The translations under genes were made by a program, and so were the position numbers. This document shows, in pieces, positions 47,584-58,500 of a stretch of DNA of 64,000 nucleotides. Source of the stretch: Argentina anserina (lineage: Eukaryota; Streptophyta; Magnoliopsida; Rosales; Rosaceae); NCBI RefSeq assembly GCF_933775445.1, contig NC_065875.1:6337001-6401000 (forward strand). Direction: 5' to 3'. Within the stretch, counting starts at the first letter, position 1, and every line of letters starts with the position of its first letter. The notes beneath the pieces are model-generated. The model was not told where the DNA came from and searched no databases. It was given only the letters and a program-made list of their open reading frames with translations.

Positions 47584-48290
47584 TGATAAGAGCACTTTGT
47601 GCGACGTTCTTAACATGTTTTTACCTCCATTTGTACTTTGCTTACCACTTATTATTGTACTATTGAGTCATTGAGTCGTAGTAAGAGTCTTGGGTGGTAT
47701 TGAATGTATTTTTGTGCTTACATGAGTTAAAAACGTACCATTTGAGAAAATCTTACTTGAACTTAAACTTTTATTCCGTAATTTTCCTAATCTTACTCTC
47801 CTATTCTAGTAACTTACTTGATCTTTTTATATGAATTATCTTGTCTTTTATAATTTTCAGATTGTACAATGAAGGAAAAAAATAGAGGAAAAGTCAAGCA
47901 AAGGAGGAAAATAAAGAAAGAATGAGACACCTACAAAGGAGAAAAAAAAATGAATTTATCAAAGGAGATTGCACCCACCAATGACAAAAATAAGTGAAAG
48001 AAAAAGAGAGAAAGAAAAAGAAAGAGAATAAAAAAAGATAATGCAAAAGAGAAAGAATGAGACACCTACAAAGGAGAAAAGAAAGAATTTTTCAAATGAG
48101 ATTGCACCCACCAATGACAAAAATAAGTGAAAGAAATTGAGGAGAAAAAAAAGGAAGAGAATAAAAAGAGATAATGCAAAAGAGAAAGAATGAGATATCT
48201 AAAAATGAGAAAAATAATGAATTTATCAAATGAGATTGCACTCATCAATGACAAAAATAATTGAAAAAAAATTAAGGAGAAATCCATCAC
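47584..48290 (+). repeat. 3' LTR start, then purine-rich tandem repeat
   Basis: TGATAAGAGCACTTTGTGCG starts the LTR, which resembles the 5' LTR as far as about 47900. From 47923 a unit of about 133-135 bp repeats three times (starts TGAGACACCTAC at 47923, TGAGACACCTAC at 48058 and TGAGATATCTAA at 48191). Each copy contains GAGATTGCACCCACCAATGA or a close variant. The LTR TATA region and end are absent. Confidence 0.75.
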
Positions 48291-50640
48291 CGGTTTGGAG
48301 ATGACATTCATTTCGCAAGGAAGAATAAGAAGTACGTACGTAGATTGAAAACCTAGTTGCATACGTATATGAATTATGAGCCAATAGTGACTAAGGAAGT
48401 CGACCTGGAATCCCTTGAATTGAAGAACAACAGGGAAATGCTGGGAAACCATGCATATAGATCGAATGTTCTTAGTTCAGAACGTTAATCACCTAAAGAG
48501 CGAAGGATTCAAAATACAAGCAAATAAGAAGCCAGGTAAGTAATTAAATGTAGTTGTTATCACGACCGGGGCGAGTCCAATATTCTAACTTCACTAATTA
48601 TTTTATAGTATAAAGGAAATATTTTATATGCTGATCTAATATTGTATACGAAAAAAGTCTAAAACTTTATTCTTTTCTCATATTTTTTTATGTAAGATTC
48701 TTCTATTTTAGTGTTTATTAATTTAATTTTTAAATTTATAACTTATTTATTAGATAAATTTGTTCTTTTTATTTTAATTTTAAGTTGTGAGATGGAAAAA
48801 TTTTACAAATAAATATCGGACGAGATATCATCTCCTCTTATACAGAATGAAAGATAAAAACAAAAGTGGAATAGCTTCATTTTGATGATAAATATCTACA
48901 TACTTAATTTAAGGATGACAGAGTTAAAAAAAATCTGCAGTTCGCACAAATAAGAGTAATATGTTTTTGCCCCTATTCTTATAAGTTCCTGATTCCACCA
49001 CTAGTTGTTATTGATTTTTTAGTGGTATATATATGTATTTATTCACGAAGTAGAGAAACTAGATAGTTTGACCAGAGTAGACTAATTTCATGCACTACTA
49101 AGTTTGAGACTACTATATACTTCTCTATCAAAGTAATTTACATATGAACGTACTTACTATGTACAGATACGTAGACTGATGTACTTACTATGTACTTACA
49201 TCATGTATATATGCATGTCTCGATCGATCACCGGGAGTACGTCAGGGTCATCATAGAGGTGGGTAATAGTTCAGTAGATGATTGCATGTTAAATATTGGT
49301 TGTAACTTTGTATACTACACCAATTGACGCCCTGATGAGTAATGTTTGGAGCAGTACGTCCATCAAGACTTGGATTCTACAAGCATGAAGATAAAAACAT
49401 GGAAAAGCTTAGATGGTGCACTTCCCAAAAGCTATCAGGATATTATGTTCCACAATGAACAACTGTATACACTGAGTTGGAACGGCCGAACGGGGAAGCC
49501 AAGTAGAACTTAATTTGGGACTTTAGGAAACCACTTCCTGTGAAAATCACGTTACACTTTATTGGCATGTTTACTTAATGGGAATGAAATGGAAAAGTGA
49601 GAGAATGATTTCGGGTATAGAGAATTCAAGTGTTTATTTACACATGGTAGAATTGTAATAGGTGTTGGTCTCACCTCTTCATTATGAATTAAATGCTTAA
49701 CAACCTAGAATTGAAAATCTAAGGGGGAAAGTGGGCTTGAGATTGAAACATTAGGAATCGATATTTATTCCGATAATATCATCTATTAATATTATAGATT
49801 TTCCAAAAAAGATGAGAAATATGTTTTTTTTGTCTAATCCTTGTGACTTCCTTAACTTAAAAAATAATACAAAAATAATTTTGACAAATTTTAGCACAAG
49901 AGAGTTATATATATATATATATATGTAGGAAGTTGATGTTAATATGTAACCTCGTGATTATAATATATATATATATATATATATCAAATATATATAGACT
50001 GTTTACAATAAGAGTGATTGAAATGTATAACTGTATTTTTAGGGTTAGTTTAGTAATTAAATTGGAATTAGTTCAATTGCTAATTCTAATTCTATACAGT
50101 AAGTAAACGCTTGATGAAATTCAAAATCTCTCTACAAATTCAATTCGGTTCTCATTCATTTAACCACTTATTTATATAAGTAAACGTGCTCTATGTTTGT
50201 AGGCTAGCTACACGGCTTGTTTGATGGAGTCATCAACTAGATGACAATTTGCAAGTGCAGCGGATTTTTCAAAGAAAGTTGTGTCTCTCCCATTAAAACC
50301 CTAATTGGTTATAGTTGATCCTATTCGGTAAAAATTTAAAGCAAAAGTATAGCCATGTATTCATAAAAACGACATCAAACAAAACTTACGTACTTAGACT
50401 AATTCGATTCACTGATTCAGAATCGTTAGCTTATTATCTCTCATATTCATATCCTAGAGTAATTTCACCATTTACTGTTCGTACTTTTTTTTGGTTGGAT
50501 AAAAATTCAAGATTTACTGGTTATTTGTCTATAAGTGCAAAATGCATAGTAAAAACAGATGTGTCTAGTAGGCTGCGTGAGCAGCATGAAAATAAAAGCT
50601 TTGAAATATAGTACTCCCAAATCTACACTCTGATCTACGC
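48291..50640. other. AT-rich intergenic region with TA repeats and a MITE
   Basis: No gene seen. (TA)n tracts lie at about 49908-49923 and 49961-49984. A TIR element spans most of 49562-50193 (separate entry). The frame at 50315-50611 has no recognisable content. Confidence 0.5.
49562..50193. mobile_element. Probable MITE containing TA microsatellites
   Basis: The left end reads GGCATGTTTACTTAATGGGAA. The right end, reverse-complemented, reads GAGCACGTTTACTTATATAA. Subterminal GAATGA-like words occur in inverted order (GGGAATGAAATGG at the left; AAATGAATGAGAACC at the right when inverted). There is no coding capacity. No target duplication was established. The two (TA)n runs sit in its centre. 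Confidence 0.5.
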
Positions 50641-50647
50641 ACTCTAA

Positions 50648-52706
50648 TGGCGCCGGAGCCGGAAGACTTGAAGGACGAGGAGAACCCTAGACCCCTTGAT
50701 GATGACGACATCGCCCTCCTCAGCGCTCACTAAGAATGTTGAGAAGGAAAACAAGGAGCTGGCTAAAAAGGTCAATGATTTTATGTGGTATGTTTAATTT
50801 TCATCCCCCAATTGCTCAGTTTGAAGTTTTTGGGGTACCTTTTCTTGTGTATTGACAAGTTTATGTTGGGTTCTTCGTATATGTACCTTATTGAAATCCC
50901 AATTGCTCAGTGTGAGAGTGTTGGGTGCTTAGTTTTGACTTTTGAGTATGGATAAGTTTTAAAGTTGGGTTTTTTATAGTTATGTAAAATGTTGCTATCT
51001 TAATTGCTGAGTGTGTAGTATTGGGTGCTTAGGTTTGTGTATGGAGTAGTTTAAATTTGGGTTCTTTATATTCATGTACATTGTTGCAATCCCAATTCCT
51101 CGGTTTGAAGTGTTGGGAGCTTAGTTTTGTGTGTGTATGGAGAAGTTTAAGTTGGTTTCTTTAAAGGTGCAATCCGAATCGCTCAGTTTTGAAGTAGTGG
51201 GTGCTTAGTTTTGTTTATGGAGAAGTTTAAAGTTGGGTTGGGTTTTATAGGTATTAAGGAGTCTGACACTGGACTAACTGCTCCCAGCCAGTGAGATCTT
51301 GTTTCTGATAAGCAGATGATTGATTTACATTTCCAACTACCCAGATAGTAATGTGTAGTTTCTTTGTATGTAATGTATTGATGACGCAATGATGGGTTTT
51401 TGTGAGCCAGATAGCTAGATGCACGAAGATAATCAGTCCTAATTATGAAGATGCCAAATATGTCATAAACGTTAAGCAGATTGCTAAGGTATAATCTTTC
51501 TGGATATAATAATCAATTCCTATTCTGTTTTCTTGTTAGTCTTTTTTTGGTGAACACTTACAGTGTATATTTTCTGGCAATATGCAGTTTGTAGTCGGCC
51601 TGGGCGATAAGGTTTCCTCAACAGATATAGAAGAGGGCATGCGTGTCGGGTAGGCATATCTTTAACCTCTAAGAAATTTCCTTATTTGAGTTCCATGTTT
51701 GGGGCAGATCCCCACAAAAGAATTACATGACATTCTGCGGATCAAAAGAGAGTACTTTACTATTGTAGCACTTAAGTTTATACTTATATTACCTGAAATT
51801 AAAGCGTATACTTGAGTAAAACCGCAATAAAAAACAAAGAATCAAAGTTTTCAACGCTGTTGAATTCTTAGAAGACATAGGGCAGTAATTTGATAGCGCT
51901 AGGCCGTTGTGGACCAATTGCGTACTTGACTTGTAACTTAGAATCGGGCTTCCACAATTGTTGATATTTTGCTTTTACTTGAGGAAATAATTTGAACCAG
52001 CTAAGTAGTTCTTGACCATGCCACTCAGTAATTAGGATTAAAGTCCTGATGGCTACCAACAGGTCTATTTTTTATTTCCTATTGTGATTTAGAGGCGGAC
52101 TATTTAAATGGAATAGAAAATTTTACTAACTCCTACTCTCTACTGTGGTACACTGGTACTGTACTATTTTTCAGGCCTGACACACTTGACCCTGCTTTGT
52201 TACGTCCTGGACGATTGGATCGTAAGGTGGAGTTTGGCCTTGCCGATATGGAGAGTCAGACTCAAATATTCAAGATCCATACACAAACTATGAGCTGTGA
52301 AAGAGATATTAGGTTTGAACTTCTGGCTCGACTATGCCCAAATGCAACTGGTAAGTACTGATTCAAATAACATTGTCACTTCAGACCAGCCATTTTCTTT
52401 TTATTCTTTGTAATTTTGATGAGACCATTTCTTTACCTTACTGAATATACTGGTGGGAATCTTTGGATTTGCATCTCCTTATGTTTGTGATTCCTTATTT
52501 GTTATTGGACTAGAGATATCTCATATGACATTGGTTTTTGTTTCTCAGGAGCTGACATTAGAAGTGTATGTACAGAAGCTGGAATGTGTGCCATCCGTGC
52601 TCGAAGAAAGACGGCAACAGAAAAAGACTTCCTCGAAGCTGTGAACAAAGTCATCAAGGGGTACCAGAAATTCAGTGCAACACCCAAGTACATGTTCTAC
52701 AACTGA
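50648..52706 (+). pseudogene. 26S proteasome ATPase RPT1 pseudogene with introns, ATPase core lost
   Basis: RPT1 (regulatory subunit 7) is an AAA+ ATPase that unfolds substrates for the 20S core. Readable pieces in order: MAPEPEDLKDEENPRPLDDD (50648); a frameshifted KENKELAKKVNDF; GIKESDTGLTAPSQ ending in TGA at 51292-51294 where Trp is expected; [20 protein letters not shown] (about 51420-51488); FVVGLGDKVSSTDIEEGMRV (51589-51649); [20 protein letters not shown] to [11 protein letters not shown] (52171-52350); and [12 protein letters not shown] to ATPKYMFYN and a stop at 52706. Splice-like junctions remain, so this is a DNA-level copy and not a processed one. The Walker A and B region is absent. 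A functional copy must be elsewhere. Confidence 0.9.
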
Positions 52707-54000
52707 GCACATGATGTACCCATCAGGCATAGATTCTGTTTCGTATTTGTATTGTGATATTAAATTGATCGGCTGGCAAAAATTTGTAAGACGAGTCGGG
52801 TTTTCATCATGGTTTTTGATCGCATAACTGCCCTTGTTCCTCCTTTTTTACACGAACCATAGCTCCTATCTTATTCATTACTAATCTGCGCAGATTGATT
52901 TTATGGTTAAGTTGGTACTGTTTTTCTTGAATTCACAATGTGCTATGCTTGGATCCTATATTCTGACTTGTGCTTCTGTATAACATGCCAGCCACGACTC
53001 TAAATTTGTTCTACAATGGGTTTTTACAGTAGAACGTGCATGCTTTTTCTGGTGCTGTTTGGTTTTGACAGTTTAATGTCATTCACTTAAGAATCACTGA
53101 TATACCTAATACCATGAGATCATTGAGATGAATTGTTTTTTCTTATATTTTTTTCATATCGTAATTCATTAATTTATGAAGAAAAGATGGAAGAAATAGA
53201 GCAAAGAACAAGAGGTTTGTCCCTAACATGAAGCCCGACCTTAGGCTTTATAGGCAAAGCATGAATGATGGCCGGTGACCGACCTTTTCTCTCCTACTCT
53301 CCTTCCATCTTTTCCAATTCAATCCTCACAAAAAGCGGAAGTCAGCTCTCTCCATCACCATTCACCCATCAAGTCTTTCTCGGACCACCCTTAACATCCT
53401 TTTTTCTCTTTTTTTTTCATTTTAATTTTATATTTTTCATAAAAAAAACAATTTTATTTTAATTTTTAATTTTTTCCATCACAAAATAAACAAAAAGAAA
53501 TCCACCAAACATCTCAATCAAAAACCCAGAAAACGATTGATCAAAGACTCAATTAGGATACTTTGTCACACAATATACAAACAAAAACACAGCACATTAC
53601 CATTACCACAGAAGAAGCAGCAAGAAATCCTACCCTCAGTTTATCCAAATTCAAAGGTACTTTCTTTTCATTTCCTTTTACCTCATTCTTTCTTACCTCA
53701 TTCTTTCTTACCTCATGTTTTTCTGTTCCTACATTTACCTCTGCCATCAAACCCCAACTAGTCCTTTGGTACATTTTAACTCCCAGACACATAAAGTCAT
53801 AAATGCCACCAAACCAAGAATCATTACCTGACTTTTGCAGTAAAGCTCTCAACTTTTATCCTTTTTACTCCAGGTGATTTTTACCCAAAGTTTAACCTTT
53901 CCCTCCAAACAAGTTTAATTTGAAGAAAAAATCAAACAAATATTAAAAAGAAAAAAAATGCAGAATAATTAAATTACAATAATGTTGAATAATGATGTAA
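52707..54000. other. Spacer between the RPT1 pseudogene and villin
   Basis: No gene seen. TTTTTAT-rich tracts lie at 53400-53470. It contains the 3' flank of the pseudogene and, at its right end, the villin promoter, which is rich in C/T. A repeated TTCTTACCTCATTC word occurs at 53687-53720. Confidence 0.5.
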
Positions 54001-54044
54001 TTGAATAAGAGGAATTTACAGTTCATGTGTTGTAGCGTGTTCTA

Positions 54045-54250
54045 TTCTCACTCTCACTCTCTCTCTCTCTCTTTTATGTTGCGGTTAGTGATAAGCACGC
54101 CTGGCAACTCATCATTCCCTCCAACCTTCCCTCCCTTTCTCTCTCCTCACTTTTCTCTCATTCTCTTTCTCTCTCTAAACCCATTTCTTCAATTCTTCAT
54201 TCATTCCTTCCTTCATTCTTCTTCTTCTTCTTCTTCTTCTTCTTCTTCTT
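54045..54250 (+). repeat. CT and TTC microsatellites in the villin 5' region
   Basis: A (CT)n run lies at 54045-54072 and a pure (TTC)n run at about 54216-54250, with C/T-rich sequence between and after. Pyrimidine patches near transcription starts are common in plants. This one is about 190-400 bp before the leader splice donor at 54441. Confidence 0.9.
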
Positions 54251-54440
54251 GTCCCCACTTTTGCTCTGTTTTCTTTTTCAGCTCTTCTCCCCCTACATTT
54301 CACTTTACTAATGTATATTCCATGAAAAAAATTAAAAATGTGTTGAATTATTCATCTCTGTGAATTTCCTGCGTTAGATTGGATCTGGGTTCTGCTCTGT
54401 TTGGACTTTGATTACGATTTTCTGCGTCATTGACTACCAG

Positions 54441-55445
54441 GTATGCTAAAGATTCAAACTTTCCTTATTGGGTTTCTACCATTTTTGTTCTTTTTATTGA
54501 TTGTTAATTTTCTGTCATTGGGTTTGTGAGTTGAGGTTTCATTTTGCTGAGTTCAATCCCATGAACCCATTTTGAGATGGGTGGTAGTAATTGGTAGGTG
54601 TAAAGTTTTGGCCTTTTTGTGTGTTGCTCTGTTCTTAGTGATGTGGGTTTGATCGGATTGGTGTGTTTTATGATTCAGTTTCACTGATCTATGAATCACG
54701 GCCGTGTTTTGTTGCTGGATTTCAGCTGAGCATTTTCATGTTTGGTTTTGTTTTGTTTTTCTGATATTGTTTTTTTTTTGTTTCCATGAATTTCAGTGCT
54801 TGAATATATAGAATAGTGTGGTCCCGAAATTCGAAACTTGGAACTCGTGATTTCTGTGTCATTATTTGGAATTTTGGGGTTCTGGGATTTATTGAACTTA
54901 AATTTTTGTTAATTCTAGACCCGTTTGATAATTAGGACTGATGTGCTTGTGTGTCATGCGCCTTTCACATGTGTTGAGTTGTTAGCTGGGAGTTGCATCT
55001 TTGAGACTTTGACTATCTCTGAGTTTTTGCATTTACATTTTGGTTGCACTATTCATCTGTTTTTTCCATTTCTGAAATGGTTTCCTGGGTTTCGTGCATG
55101 GTTTGGTGTTTTGATTAATCTTTCCTATTGCCATTGTTCTATTTAATGCTTCGTCAATGGCCAAGTGTATCTCTGGTACCTGCATTTTCCTCATTGCCTG
55201 TGAATCACTTGTCTTCCTTGCAAATAATGAAATAAAATTAACAATTCTCGTTGATCAAAGGTCTAAAGCTGAATAGGTAGCTCTATTAGTCAGTTGCATT
55301 GTCGCAGCCTTCTGTTGAGCTTCAGTTTTCTTTGGCACACTAAGCTTCACATTGCACATTTCATGCAAGACACATATAATGGGACTGTTTTGCTCTTCCC
55401 TAAGATTTGTTGTACACTCACACTGTAGTTCATACATTGTTTCAG
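54441..55445 (+). other. Intron in the villin 5' UTR
   Basis: The donor is CAG/GTATGC at 54441, after a C/T-rich leader. The acceptor is TTTCAG at 55440-55445, followed by a 60-nt exon portion and the ATG at 55506. The intron is about 1.0 kb and T-rich throughout, as plant introns are. Long leader introns often raise expression. The transcript start is not known; the exon is placed from splice consensus only. Confidence 0.65.
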
Positions 55446-55505
55446 GCTCATTTGACCCCGTATCTAGCCAAAATTGAACTTGATAGATAAAGCTGCAGAA
55501 ACAAA

Positions 55506-58500
55506 ATGGCTGTTTCGATGAGAGAATTGGATCCAGCTTTCCACGGAGCTGGACAAAAGGCGTATCCTTTATCTTATAAATGTTCAGAACCCTTTACAGT
55601 TAAATTGTCGCAAAAAAAAAAGGACCTTCACACTTCTTATCATTGTACTTAGGATTTTGTTTTATCATTGCAATTATAAGGTAACAGAAGATAAATACCG
55701 TAGCTATTTCTGCAGTGCTGCTGCTACTGTCCATTTTTCTTTATTTTGGATTTATATGGGTTCTGGTTTTAATCTTCCTTTTGCAATGATTGTGTTATGA
55801 TTTACCTTGACAATGAATAGTGGACTTGAGATGTGGCACATTGAAAATTTCCGTCCTGTTAGCGTTCCACAATCCTCTCATGGAAAGTTTTTTATGGGTG
55901 ACTCGTATGTGATCTTGAAAGTAAGTACTTAAGTCTGATTCAACTCATTTCTACTGCAATGTCCAGAAGCTATCTTTTAGTAACCATTCCTTAAAGAGTA
56001 TTGCGTGGCTTGCTTTTGAAGTGATACATGTTACACAACAGCAAGGTTATGCATGGAATATAAGTCAATGTCATTGCGTTTCTTTATTCTTTGGATAAGA
56101 TTTCTCATATATATTTCTTGTGTATAATATTTCAAAATTTCTCATTAATTGAGGCTTTTACCCGTACCACTCAGACAACAGGCTCAAAAGCCGGTGCCTT
56201 GCGTCATGATATCCATTATTGGCTCGGAAAAGATACTTCTCAGGTAAACTGTACTATATTCCTTGTTCAAGTTATGGTCAGATTTTTAATTTCTGGGATA
56301 TCACTATCAAAAATAATTTCCTGGCATATCTCTCATATAGTAATAATTTGGAACAGGATGAAGCAGGTACTGCAGCCATCAAGACAGTTGAATTAGATGC
56401 AGCACTTGGAGGCCGTGCTGTTCAGTATCGTGAAGTACAGGGTCACGAGACTGCTAAGTTTCTATCTTATTTCAAACCGTGTATCATACCCCAAGAAGGT
56501 GGAATTGCATCTGGGTTTAAACATGCTGAGGCTGAAGAATACACAACACGGTTGTATGTTTGCAAAGGGAAACATGTCGTCCATGTCAAAGAGGCAAGCC
56601 TATGTTCACAAATTCTCTACTCATGGTGGATAAATGCATTAATCTATGGTATTATTGATATATGGATGATTATGTACATACTCATACATTCAACACTTAA
56701 GTATGAGTATAATATGTGAATGATTTCATATATATTTATAGATTGATATGTATGTCTTAGCACAAGTGGTAAGAGAACCATTACCTAGGAAGTAGATTAT
56801 TCTAGGGGTGAGCATAAAAAACGGAAATCCCGATCCTGTCCCGATCCCGTCCCGAAATTCATAGGGACGGGACGTGACGGAGGTCTAAAAATGTTCGTCC
56901 CATCCCGATCCCGTCCCGCTTCATAATAAGTGGGATGGGACGTGGGACGAATAATTTCTATCCCGCTTCGTCCCGTCCCACCTTTAATGAAAACTTAAAA
57001 ATTCTTATATATTTGTATCAAAATGAAACTAATTTATGTTCTTAATAACTCCAAAATTATATCAACTCAAATAATAATGGTAAATTATAATATTTTGAAC
57101 ATAATATGCATTTTTTTTGTTAAAATTTCATTATTGAATGTTACTTTGTTATGAAAAAAATAAAAATATAGGTTTTTATTTAACTTGATAAGAAGGTGGG
57201 ATTTGTCCCGTCCCGTCCCAACCGGGATTAATCCCGAGTGGGATGCATTCTTAAAAACCCTCGTCCCGTCCCGATTCAAAAAAGTGGGACGGGACGTGGG
57301 ATGAGCTCCGTCCCGTCCCATCCCGTCCCGTGCCCACCCTTAGATTATTCGGTCCTGGGCTCGAGTCACCACAAGCGGTAGGTTTGAAACCCTTTGATCA
57401 TCTTTTCTAAAATAGAGGACAATGCAAGTATGCATAGGCCATACGTTAGGCATACACCATGTAGTTTTCTTTTCCTTTGAAGTCATTTTTGATATGTTTG
57501 ATTACAGGTTTCTTTTGCTCGATCTTCACTCAACCACGACGATATTTTTATTCTGGATACCAAGTCTAAAATTTTTCAGTTTAATGGTTCCAACTCATCC
57601 ATTCAAGAAAGGGCAAAGGCTTTAGAAGTTGTTCAGTACATTAAAGATACGTATCATGACGGGAAATGCGACATAGCTTCCATTGGTAAGTCAGATGAGT
57701 TGGGGGTAGCTAACTGATGATCAGTTTTTCTTCTTCTCTGAGTCAGTCTACTTGGCTCTCTTGTAGAGGATGGAAAGTTGATGGCTGATGCTGATACCGG
57801 AGAATTTTGGGCTTTATTTGGTGGTTTTGCTCCACTTCCAAGGAAATCAGCCAATGATGAGGATACAAATTTTGATTCTCATACTACTACACTATTTCGG
57901 TAATTTTGCATCTCATTGTACCTTTTGTATAAGGCATATTATCAAAATGACCTCATATCTGTCCTGTTACATAATTTCCTTGCTTATTTGAAGTCCCCTC
58001 TCATTGTATTTAAAAAGATCAGTATATTAAGATTATCTACATAAGTACAGATTTATGTACACCTCAATTTGTCCTTTCAACTTTTTGATCCAGTACAATG
58101 AATTTTTTGTTGGTAGCCAAAAGAAATTTAGATGATATATTGAGTACACCACTTAATTTTGTGAAGTTGGAAGCAGCAGTTGAATTTTAGAATCCAAATG
58201 TACTGTAGCACTTACAAAATAATTTTTGCGTTTGAAGTGTTGAGAAAGGGCAGGCAGAACCGGTTGAAGCTGATTCTTTGACAAGGGATTTACTAGAAAC
58301 AGACAAGTGCTATCTCCTAGATTGTGGGCTGGAAGTTTTTGTTTGGATGGGGAGAAACACATCTCTTGATGAGAGGAGGAGTGCAAGTGGGGCTGCAGAA
58401 GTATGATCCTTCCTGTTATTATATATATAACATTTGTATTTCATAATGATTTAAAATTCTGAAGAACCTTTGTATTTCCTTGATCTCATTGTATAGGAAC

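Larger units (their letters stand above)
40676..48290 (+). mobile_element. Ty3/gypsy element, internally deleted, with nested inverted solo LTR
   Basis: The 5' LTR is 40676-42530. The internal region is 42531-47583. A 3' LTR starts at 47584 after the polypurine-type stretch AAAAGTCAGGTGTGGGGTAG. After subtracting the nested solo LTR, the internal region is only about 3.0 kb and keeps just the integrase C-terminal end (45491-45694) plus a long non-coding 3' region. Gag, protease, RT and RNase H are missing. The 3' LTR agrees with the 5' LTR for only about 300 bp and then changes to purine-rich tandem repeats, so the right end is truncated or rearranged. Confidence 0.75.

Noticed and set aside
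47923..48285. Regular repeats considered as a satellite or CRISPR array
   Set aside because: Only three imperfect direct copies, continuous without spacers, in plant DNA.
48291..48600. Search for the end of the gypsy 3' LTR (ATCA near 48560)
   Set aside because: The preceding 100 bases do not match the 5' LTR end and the flanks do not duplicate the gggac at 40671-40675.
54001..54363. 120-codon frame rich in Ser and Phe
   Set aside because: It is produced by CT and TTC microsatellites in the villin leader.
56803..57342. GC-rich repeated GTCCCG words considered as a regulatory island or CRISPR-like array
   Set aside because: The inverted termini and the 8-bp target duplication show a hAT MITE; the repeats are its subterminal motifs.
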